A stretch of DNA of 64,000 bases, taken from NCBI RefSeq assembly GCF_014650455.1, contig NZ_BMUZ01000005.1, positions 62,001 to 126,000 on the forward strand. The letters run 5' to 3'. A model generated the notes under the pieces. The model had not been told where the DNA came from. It searched no databases and saw only the letters and a program-made list of their open reading frames with translations. The DNA is from Streptomyces xanthochromogenes (GTDB lineage: Bacteria > Actinomycetota > Actinomycetes > Streptomycetales > Streptomycetaceae). The first letter of the stretch is position 1; each line of letters begins with the position of its first letter. Position numbers and translations under genes: made by a program. Below are positions 57,597-64,000 of the stretch, one piece after another.

Positions 57597-58289
57597 TCAG
57601 CCGGTCGACGCGGAGTCCCCTGGGGCGACCTGCTGGTCCTCGGGCGAGCCCTGCGAGGGCGCACCCTGCGGGGGCGCGGCCTGCTTGGGCTTGGCGAGCC
57701 AGGGCGCCTGGTAGTCGGCGAGCTGGATCTGGCTCGCGTTCCAGCTGCCGTAGCGCGGGTTCACATCGACACCCAGGTCCTTGGACGCCTTGACCAGGAC
57801 GGGCAGCAGGTCCTGCTGCGTACGCGCGCCGATCGCGCCGGCCAGCTTCTGCTCGGTGACCTGGCGCTGGACGTACGTGTCGATCTGGTCCGGGGCGAGC
57901 CCGCCGTTGGTCAGGGCCTGCTCGCGCAGCTGGGCCTCCCCGCCGGCCTGCTGGACCATCGCGGCCCGCGCGTCCTGGACCTCCTTGGGGGTCACGCTCA
58001 CCCCGGCATGCTCGGCGGCGCGCGCGAGAACCCGGTCGAAGATCATGTTGCTGAGCTTCACCTTGCCGAGCTGACCGGAGTCCTTGATCAGCTGGGCGGA
58101 CTGCGGGGAGTTCTGCTGGGCCGTCCGTACGTCCTTGACCTCGGCCTGGAGCGCGGAGACCTCGATCCGCTGCCCCCCGACGACGGCCGCGGCCCCCGGA
58201 TGGGCCGTACTGCCGCAGGCCGCGAGCAGTGGGCCCGCGGCGAGCAGGGCGACGGAGACGGAGAGCGCGGTACGACGGCGGCGGTGCAA
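57597..58289 (-). CDS. SurA N-terminal-domain lipoprotein
   Basis: This 230-aa lipoprotein has a signal peptide with lipobox LLAACG (Cys near residue 25). A SurA-like chaperone domain follows: VGGQRIEVSALQAEVKDVRT, LSNMIFDRVLARAAEHAGVS and VTPKEVQDARAAMVQQAG. No PPIase domain is present. It probably assists folding of secreted proteins. TTG is the likely start, with GGAGG four to five bases upstream. It lies 94 nt from mazG and probably shares a transcript. Confidence 0.85.
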   Translation of the reverse strand: MHRRRRTALSVSVALLAAGPLLAACGSTAHPGAAAVVGGQRIEVSALQAEVKDVRTAQQNSPQSAQLIKDSGQLGKVKLSNMIFDRVLARAAEHAGVSVTPKEVQDARAAMVQQAGGEAQLREQALTNGGLAPDQIDTYVQRQVTEQKLAGAIGARTQQDLLPVLVKASKDLGVDVNPRYGSWNASQIQLADYQAPWLAKPKQAAPPQGAPSQGSPEDQQVAPGDSASTG

Positions 58290-58537
58290 AGGAGCCTCCC
58301 GGCGGAGCAGATACGTGCGGCGTGGCGACGAACCTTGCTAAGACCTTGCGGTGATCGATGTTAGGCAGTCGGCGTGGCCGGGGCCACTGATTCGACCAAC
58401 GATTCGCGACCCGCATCGGTCGCGGGGGTGAAGCCGGGTGAAGCCGCGCCGTCCATTGCGTGAACTGACGTGCGGGCCCGCTGTGTTGCCACGGCGGGTC
58501 CGGCATATTCGACGGCAGCGCACAGCAAAGGACCTCG
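58290..58537. other. Divergent promoter region of surA-like and yfhO-like genes
   Basis: No gene is supported in these 248 bp. A lower-GC part near 58330-58370 (AGACCTTGCGGTGATCGATG) is the likely site of the divergent promoters; I could not define boxes. Confidence 0.35.
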
Positions 58538-60997
58538 ATGCCGACCCTCGAAGCCGCCCCCGCCCCACCGGTGGCCCCGGTACGCGCCCCGGCCGCCCGC
58601 CGCCCCCGTGCCCGGGCCGCCGCCCTCTCCGCACTGATCACCCTGATCTCGGTGTGCGGCGCGGACGCGGTCGCCGGGGTGATCCCGCTCGGCCCGCTCC
58701 AGCGGCACACCCGCAGCATCAACGACCTGGGCAACCAGTTCGTCCCCTTCCACGAGCACCTGTGGGACCTGCTGCACGGCCGGGCCGAGGGCGGCCTGCT
58801 CCTCAACTGGCAGTCCGGGTACGGGACTTCGTTCCTGCCCGACCTCGGCACCTACCTCAGCAGCCCGTTCGCCCTGCTCATCGGGGTCTTCCCGCGCGAC
58901 CGGATCGACCTCGCGGTGTACGTGATCACCGTCCTGAAGATGGCCGCGGCGGCCGTCGCCATGACGGTACTGCTGCTCGCCCTGCGTCCGGCCGTCCGGC
59001 ACCGCTGGGTGGCCGGGGTGCTCGGCGCCTCGTACGCGCTGTGCGGCTGGTCGGTCCTGGAGTCGATCTACAACCCGATGTGGCTTGACGGTCTGATCGC
59101 CTTCCCGCTGCTGTGCCTGGTCGGACACTGGGCCAGGGCCGGCCGGCGGCCGGTGCTCGGCCCGCTCGTGGTGGCGCTCGCCTGGATCGCCAACTTCTAC
59201 ACCGCGTACATGGCGACGATCGGGGCCGGACTCGTCCTGCTCCTCCTTCTCTCCGTGGACCGCGGCACGGACGGGCGCGGGCGGGTGCGGGCCGTGCTCG
59301 TCGCGGCCCGCTCGGTCGCGATCGGCATCGGGCTCTCGGCGCCCGTCCTGTTCACCGTCTACCTCGGAACCAAGCACGCCCATCCGGGATGGGTGCGGGA
59401 GTTCGCGCCGGTGTCCTGGCCCGACTACCTGGCCCGCACCCTGCCCGGCACGTACTCCTTCTCCTCCCCCGCCGTCTTCCTCGGCACCGGCGCGCTGCTG
59501 CTCGCCTGCGCCCTCGGTTTCCACCGCGCGGTCCCGCGCCGCGAGCGGTACGCGTGGAGCGGGCTCGCCCTCGCCGTCGCGCTCTCCTTCCAGTGGAAGC
59601 CGACCCATCTGGCCTGGCACGCCTTCGTCACCCCCAACGGCAGCCCCTACCGCCAGACGTTCGTGCTGTGCGGCATCCTCGTCATCGCCGCCTGGATCTG
59701 CCTCTCGTACGGAATCCCCGGGCGCCGCGCGCTGCTCGGCGGGGGCGGTGTGCTCGCGCTCATCGCGCTGGGCGCGGCCTTCAGCGAGCTGGTCTCGGCG
59801 TGGACCTATCCGCTGCTCGCCCTCGGGGTCGCGGCGGCCGTCGGCGGCCTGCTCCTGGCACGGCCCGGCCGACGCGGGCTCAGCCTCCTCGCACTCGTGC
59901 TGCTCGCCGGGGCGCAGATCGCGCAGGCCGGTGTGACGGTCGCGTACGGGGACAAGGAGCGGGCCACCCGCATGGACGGCTATCCCGCCTGGGGCGACGA
60001 ACACACGGCGCGGGCCGCCCTGGAGGCGGACGCCTCCGGCTGGCCCGCCTACCGCACCGACCCCGGCCAGCGCCAGATCACCAACAACGACCCGCTGCTG
60101 CTGGGGGGCGAGGGCGGGGCGTACTACTCCAGCCTCACCCCCGAGGTCCTGAACCGTACGATGACCGCGCTCGGCGGCGGGTGGACCTCGCGGGGGCGGG
60201 CCCTGCAGAGCCTGGACAACCCGGTGACCGATGCGATCTTCTCCGTGGGGGCGCGGGTCCGGGTCGCCCAGAAGGGCGGCCCCCCGGGGCTGGTCCGGGC
60301 CGGTGCGACTCCGCCGCTGGTCACTCTGCGGCCGCCCGGCGCGGAGCCGGTGTACGGCAACAACCCTTTCCGTAACCAGGAGTTGCTGCTCGGCGCGCGG
60401 GTCTATACGACCCGCACCCTCGCGCAGGGGTGCCCGGCCGGGACCGACATCTTCCTGTGGGCTCCGGAGCAGTTCGGCACGGCTCGTCTGGGCGACGGGC
60501 CCGTGGTCGAGATGCGCGGCGGCGCGCCCAGCCGGCGGGCCCCGCTGATCCCCTTCGGCCCCTCGGCGGGGCCGGGCCCGGCCTCCCGGATCACCCTTGC
60601 CCCCGCCAACCGCCATGCGGAGCTCGGCTGCCTCGACCGGGCCGCACTCACCCGGGCGGTGGCGGGCCTTCGCGCCACCGGCGCGACCCGGGTCACCGTC
60701 TCGGACAGCTCTGTCCATGCGGAGCTGCCTTCCGGGGCTTCGGGTACGGCGGTGTTCGCGATGCCCCGCATCGCGGGCTGGACGTGCGGGGTGAACGGCT
60801 CGGCACCGACCCCGGCGGCCGACCATCTGGGCCTGGTCGCGGTGCCGTTGCCCTCCGGGGCGCGGTCGGTGGACTGCGACTTCCGCCCGCCGGGGCTGCG
60901 TTCGGGAACGTGGGTGGGAGGGGCTGCCCTGCTCGCCCTCGTGGGAGTGGCGGGGTGGGGGCGGGTGCGACGCCGCTTCTCCTCGCGGGGGGATTAG
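58538..60997 (+). CDS. YfhO-family polytopic membrane protein
   Basis: This 819-aa protein has about 12-14 membrane helices and a large C-terminal extracellular domain. The family block NDLGNQFVPFHEHLWDLLHG with LLNWQSGYGTSFLPDLGTYL after the first helix is typical of YfhO-type GT-C glycosyltransferases, which in Firmicutes glycosylate teichoic acids. LESIYNPMWLDGLIAFPLLC is also conserved. The start follows AAAGGA. In an actinomycete the target is unknown; a cell-wall polymer is likely. Confidence 0.88.
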   Translation: MPTLEAAPAPPVAPVRAPAARRPRARAAALSALITLISVCGADAVAGVIPLGPLQRHTRSINDLGNQFVPFHEHLWDLLHGRAEGGLLLNWQSGYGTSFLPDLGTYLSSPFALLIGVFPRDRIDLAVYVITVLKMAAAAVAMTVLLLALRPAVRHRWVAGVLGASYALCGWSVLESIYNPMWLDGLIAFPLLCLVGHWARAGRRPVLGPLVVALAWIANFYTAYMATIGAGLVLLLLLSVDRGTDGRGRVRAVLVAARSVAIGIGLSAPVLFTVYLGTKHAHPGWVREFAPVSWPDYLARTLPGTYSFSSPAVFLGTGALLLACALGFHRAVPRRERYAWSGLALAVALSFQWKPTHLAWHAFVTPNGSPYRQTFVLCGILVIAAWICLSYGIPGRRALLGGGGVLALIALGAAFSELVSAWTYPLLALGVAAAVGGLLLARPGRRGLSLLALVLLAGAQIAQAGVTVAYGDKERATRMDGYPAWGDEHTARAALEADASGWPAYRTDPGQRQITNNDPLLLGGEGGAYYSSLTPEVLNRTMTALGGGWTSRGRALQSLDNPVTDAIFSVGARVRVAQKGGPPGLVRAGATPPLVTLRPPGAEPVYGNNPFRNQELLLGARVYTTRTLAQGCPAGTDIFLWAPEQFGTARLGDGPVVEMRGGAPSRRAPLIPFGPSAGPGPASRITLAPANRHAELGCLDRAALTRAVAGLRATGATRVTVSDSSVHAELPSGASGTAVFAMPRIAGWTCGVNGSAPTPAADHLGLVAVPLPSGARSVDCDFRPPGLRSGTWVGGAALLALVGVAGWGRVRRRFSSRGD

Positions 60998-61412
60998 CCC
61001 CCACCCCGCCCCTCCCCGAGACCCTCCGGGGGTGGTGAACTGGCCAGGGGGGGACCCCCTGACAGGCTGAAAGTGCCCCAGCACCGGAGCTTGAGGGCGC
61101 GAGAACCGGCGCGAACACCCCCACGCTCCGCAACCCAAGACGGCCCCCAAGGGGCGCGGGGAACTGCGCGAACGCCCCCCACCGCCCGCGGACGACAGCG
61201 GGCTCAGGGGCGCGGGGAACTGCGCGAACGCCCCCCACCGCCCGCGGACGACAGCCGGCTCAGGGGCGCGGGGAACTGCGCGAACGCCCCCCACCGCCCG
61301 CGGACGACAGCCGGTTTAGGGGCGCGAGGAACTGCGCGAACGGCCCCCACGGTCCGCAGATCAGGACGGGTTTCAAGGGGCGCGGGGAACTGCGCGAACG
61401 GGCACCCCGGGC
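60988..61412. repeat. Composite dispersed repeat, locus 6 (C, B, A x5)
   Basis: Module C (CCCCACCCCGCCCCTCCCCG, CCTCCGGGGG) starts at the yfhO-like stop. A short reverse B (CTGACAGGCTGAAAGTGCCC) follows, and then five reverse A modules with GGGGCGCGGGGAACTGCGCG (fourth copy GCGCGAGGAACTG). They begin at 61151, 61207, 61263, 61319 and 61377. The 56-bp period is exact for four intervals within 2 bp. Confidence 0.88.
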
Positions 61413-61456
61413 CGGGGCCGAGGGCGGGCGGGGCCGCGCCCCGTGGGGCGGAACCG

Positions 61457-62992
61457 TCAGGTGCCCCGGAGTTCGCGTTGGTGGGCCAGCGCCCGCCGCA
61501 ACTCCGCGGGAAAGGGGTGCTGAGGACCGTAGACCCGCTCCGCGTCCCACAGCAGAGCCTGCCCGTACTGGTGGGCCGCCCCGTGGTCGCCCACCGCGAG
61601 CAGCAGATGGCCGATCCGGTGGCGGACCGCGAACGGGCGGGCCGGGTCCGTCACCCCGTACAGGGACTCGAAGCCCGGCAGCACCGCCCGGTACTCGGCG
61701 AGGGCGGACGCCGCCTCGCCCAGCTGCTCCAGGCACTGGGCCACGTCGTGGCGGAAGTCCAGCGCCTGGGCGTCCCCGCCCCCCGCCTCCGCCGCGCGGT
61801 CCGCGGCGAGCCGGCGGAGCTCGGGCAGGGCGCGCCGGTACTGCCCGTCGTCCATCAGCGTCGCCGCGTACTGCTTGCGCAGAATCCGTACCACCGGCGA
61901 GCGTTCACCGTGCTCGGTGGCCGCCGCGGGCAGGATCGAGCCGAGGATGTCGACGGCCTGGGTGATGCGGCCCTCGCCGAGCAGCCGCTTGACCTCGTCG
62001 ACCGCGCCTGCCACATCGGGCCGCGGCGGAGCGGGCGGAACCGCCGGCACCGGCGGGGCGGTGGTGACCCGGTCCGGCCAGGGCGCGTGCGGGCGCAGGA
62101 ACGGGCGGGTCGGATCGAGCGGCCGCGTGGGGCCCGGCCCGCCCCGCGCCGGCAGGAGCGGCACCAGCGCCTCGTACACCTCCTGCGCACAACTCGGCCT
62201 GTCCTGCGGGTCCTTGGCGAGCAGTCGCAGCACCAGCGCTTCGAGCGGCTCGGGCACCTCGGGGCGCAGCCTGCGGACCGCGACCGGCGGCTCGTACAGG
62301 TGGCGGTGCAGCACGCCGAGCGCGGTGGAACCCGCGAACGGGACGTCCCCGCTGAGCAGTTCGTGCAGCAGAACGCCGAGGGCGTACAGGTCGGTGTACG
62401 GGCCGACGGCCCCGCCCATCGCCTGCTCGGGCGCCATGTAGGCGGGCGAGCCGATGGGTGAGCCGGTGTGCGTGAGGCGGGTCGTGTCCGAGTCCAGGAC
62501 GGAGGCGACGCCCAGGTCGAGGACGGTCAGCGTGCCGTCGGGGCGCACCATCACATTGCGCGGCTTGAGGTCGCGGTGGACGATCGGCACCGCGTGCACG
62601 GCCGAGAGCACCGCGCACAGCTGGGCGGCGACGGCCACCGTCCACGGCCACGGGTAGGGCTCGTGCTCGGCGAGGTGGTCGGCGAGGTCGGAGCCCTCGA
62701 CGTGCTGCATCACCAGGTACAGGTCGTCGCCGTCGCTGCCCGCGTCGTGCACGGTGACGAGCCCGGGGTGGTCGACCTGCGCGGTCACCCGGCACTCGCG
62801 CACGAAGCGGCGGCGCAGCTCCTCCGCGTCCCCTCCCGCACCCCCGCCCGCGACCCGGTCGGGCCGCAGCAGCTTCACCGCGACCCGGCGGTCCAGGCGT
62901 CGGTCGTACGCCGTCCACACTTGACCCATGCCACCCTGGCCGAGCAGCGCCGCCAGCTCGTAGCGTCCGGCGACGACCCGCCCCACGGTCAT
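61457..62992 (-). CDS. Serine/threonine protein kinase with C-terminal TPR-like region
   Basis: This 511-aa kinase has the Hanks motifs: LLGQGGMGQVWTAYDRRLDR (P-loop), the Lys in VAVKLL, HRDLKPRNVMV, VLDLGVASVL (DLG instead of DFG) and AYMAPEQAMGG. The kinase ends near residue 275. A Pro-rich linker leads to a helical region (GAVDEVKRLLGEGRITQAVD and further TPR-like helices). No membrane helix or PASTA domain is present, so it is cytoplasmic. Its ATG overlaps the stop of the 195-aa membrane protein gene as ATGA, so the two are partners. Confidence 0.92.
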   Translation of the reverse strand: MTVGRVVAGRYELAALLGQGGMGQVWTAYDRRLDRRVAVKLLRPDRVAGGGAGGDAEELRRRFVRECRVTAQVDHPGLVTVHDAGSDGDDLYLVMQHVEGSDLADHLAEHEPYPWPWTVAVAAQLCAVLSAVHAVPIVHRDLKPRNVMVRPDGTLTVLDLGVASVLDSDTTRLTHTGSPIGSPAYMAPEQAMGGAVGPYTDLYALGVLLHELLSGDVPFAGSTALGVLHRHLYEPPVAVRRLRPEVPEPLEALVLRLLAKDPQDRPSCAQEVYEALVPLLPARGGPGPTRPLDPTRPFLRPHAPWPDRVTTAPPVPAVPPAPPRPDVAGAVDEVKRLLGEGRITQAVDILGSILPAAATEHGERSPVVRILRKQYAATLMDDGQYRRALPELRRLAADRAAEAGGGDAQALDFRHDVAQCLEQLGEAASALAEYRAVLPGFESLYGVTDPARPFAVRHRIGHLLLAVGDHGAAHQYGQALLWDAERVYGPQHPFPAELRRALAHQRELRGT

Positions 62993-63576
62993 CGGCCCTC
63001 GCCCTGGGTCCCCTTGCGCAGGTACTGCGACAGCTCGTCCAGCTCGGCCCTGACCTGGTCGATCCTGGGCGCTGCCGGGGGGTGTTGGGTGTGCGGCTGC
63101 GGCGGAGCCGGGGGCCCGGCCGGTACCGGGGTGTCGGCGTACGGGTTCGCGTAGGGCCCGAACTGCGGGGCCGTGGCGCCCGGTATGTGCGGTGGCGCGT
63201 ACCCGTGGGGCGGGTAACCGGCGTACGGGTACGGGACGGGCGTCGGCGCGGAGGCGTGCCGGATGTCGGCGTACAGGAAGAACGCGGTGCTGGCCACGGC
63301 GAGGCCGAGCAGGCCGGTCATGCCGACGTCCATCCGCCAGTCGTACTCGTCGGGCGCGCTCATGACGTAGCCGAAGAAGAAGACGAACACGGCCAGGGCG
63401 ACCCAGAACAGCACCCAGTGCGCCCGGCGCCGGGTCACGATCGCGAGCCGCAGCAGTGCCGCCCACGACAGCATGCCGATGCTGAGCAGCGGCAGCAGCG
63501 CGAACAGCACGCGCAGCGCGATCTGCCCCGCCCCCGAAGGGCGTGGCTGCGGCGGTCCATAGCCGGGGCCGTGCAT
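62989..63576 (-). CDS. Membrane protein partner of the kinase
   Basis: This 195-aa protein has about four hydrophobic helices in two pairs (LRVLFALLPLLSIGMLSWAA, HWVLFWVALAVFVFFFGYVM, TGLLGLAVASTAFFLYADIR). A Pro/Tyr-rich tail follows (YPYAGYPPHGYAPPHIPG), then a short C-terminal coiled segment (RAELDELSQYLRKG). The start has AGGAG five bases upstream. It is first in the operon with the kinase and may recruit or be phosphorylated by it. Confidence 0.72.
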   Translation of the reverse strand: MHGPGYGPPQPRPSGAGQIALRVLFALLPLLSIGMLSWAALLRLAIVTRRRAHWVLFWVALAVFVFFFGYVMSAPDEYDWRMDVGMTGLLGLAVASTAFFLYADIRHASAPTPVPYPYAGYPPHGYAPPHIPGATAPQFGPYANPYADTPVPAGPPAPPQPHTQHPPAAPRIDQVRAELDELSQYLRKGTQGEGR

Positions 63577-63688
63577 CGCTGCTCCTGGAACTGGGACGGG
63601 ACGGGACGGAGGACATGAGCTCAGTGCCATGAGCGTATACACCGGCGCCGACAACGTCCCCCGCGATCCCCCGGCCGGTATCCAACCG

Positions 63689-63815
63689 TCATCCCGGGTC
63701 GGCCGCGCCCACTGTCCGCACCGTCGTCCCGGGTCGGCCGCGCCCGCCCTTCGCAGGGTCTACCCCCGTCGGCCGCGCCCGCCGTCCGCACCGTCGCCCG
63801 GATCGACCGTGCCGT
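63689..63815. repeat. Short tandem repeats overlapping the end of the last gene
   Basis: TCCCGGGTCGGCCGCGCCC occurs at 63692-63710 and 63727-63745, and a third diverged copy at about 63766-63800 is joined to GTCCGCACCGTCG words. The third copy encodes the Gly/Arg-rich end of the partial gene at the right edge. Confidence 0.65.
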
Positions 63816-64000
63816 CCGTCAGGCCGTCGTGCAGGCCTTGGACGAGCTGCTCGCCGAGCCGTCCCGCGAGCCTCAACGCGTCCTCGAACGCGGCGAGTTC
63901 ACGAAAGCGCCTGCCGTAGCGGCGCTGTTCGGCGAGGGGCAGCCGGGGCAGCTGCAGCCTGCGCACATCGAGCCGGGAGGCGGTGGTGGCGTGGCTGCTG
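63760..64000 (-). CDS. C-terminal part of a DNA methyltransferase/specificity-like protein (partial)
   Basis: The reading frame is open from the right edge of the window to a TAG at 63760. The visible 79 residues (SRLDVRRLQLPRLPLAEQRR, YGRRFRELAAFEDALRLAGR) match the C-terminal target-recognition end of type I-like N6-adenine methylases or HsdS subunits, where the pattern LPRLPLAEQ recurs. The rest lies outside the window, so the class cannot be fixed. A GTG at 63966 would give only a short shadow and is not the true start. Confidence 0.6.
   Translation of the reverse strand, partial: SSHATTASRLDVRRLQLPRLPLAEQRRYGRRFRELAAFEDALRLAGRLGEQLVQGLHDGLTDGTVDPGDGADGGRGRRG

Overview
The window is high-GC actinobacterial DNA and almost certainly comes from a Streptomyces chromosome core. 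The reasons are the G/C-rich third codon positions, GGAGG-type ribosome sites with many GTG starts and 4-nt GTGA/ATGA overlaps, a leucyl tRNA with UAA anticodon (the bldA tRNA), resuscitation-promoting-factor genes rpfA/rpfC behind enolase, a HutF-type histidine pathway, and an XRE/DUF5753 regulator with small companion genes. From memory the order hutI-hutF-M20-hutU ... cbs ... thiolase ... bldA ... ndh-ppx-DUF501-divIC-eno-rpfA-rpfC-CYP107 follows the S. coelicolor SCO3068-SCO3103 region; I could not check this.

Layout. 0-1 kb: a SigB/SigF-family stress sigma factor. 1.0-10.4 kb: a cell-surface glycan cluster (DegT-like enzyme, MOP flippase, small membrane protein, polytopic GT-C-like protein, polysaccharide deacetylase, family 2 glycosyltransferase, FemAB/CelD-like acyltransferase). 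11.3-17.2 kb: the minus-strand operon hutU-M20 amidohydrolase-hutF-hutI. 17.3-18.7 kb: a divergent fold-III PLP decarboxylase-like gene. 18.9-21 kb: an unusual roadblock/LC7 island with three roadblock-like proteins and a PATAN-type protein but no GTPase. 21.9-26.3 kb: an RpiR regulator and a histidase-like lyase, divergent from an NCS1 permease. The lyase lacks the Ala-Ser-Gly triad that builds the MIO cofactor. The permease promoter and the hutU promoter carry a similar sequence, which suggests one regulon.

26.7-36.5 kb: cystathionine beta-synthase, a membrane-anchored SGNH hydrolase, a thiolase, small conserved proteins, a pair of secreted beta-1,3-glucanases (GH16-CBM6 and GH64) behind two tandem LacI-type operators, and a BI-1 membrane protein. 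36.7 kb: bldA. 37-44 kb: a MacB-like ABC exporter, a CFA-type methyltransferase, and ndh with two Rex-like operators in its long upstream region. 44-51 kb: ppx/gppA, DUF501, divIC, eno, rpfA behind a c-di-AMP (ydaO-type) riboswitch, rpfC and a CYP107-like P450. 51.4-53.3 kb: an XRE/DUF5753 module with decayed companion genes. 53.4-64 kb: a secreted propeller/FG-GAP protein, mazG, a SurA-like lipoprotein, a YfhO-like membrane protein, a Ser/Thr kinase with its membrane partner, and the C-terminus of a probable DNA methyltransferase or specificity subunit running off the right edge.

A composite dispersed repeat, made of modules A, B and C recognisable at several loci (12.6, 15.3, 21.7, 38.0, 56.0-56.3 and 61.0-61.4 kb), runs through the window. 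At 56 and 61 kb module A forms tandem arrays with a 56-58 bp period in opposite orientations. At 15.3 kb the repeat sits inside the M20 amidohydrolase reading frame and would encode most of a roughly 100-residue N-terminal extension.
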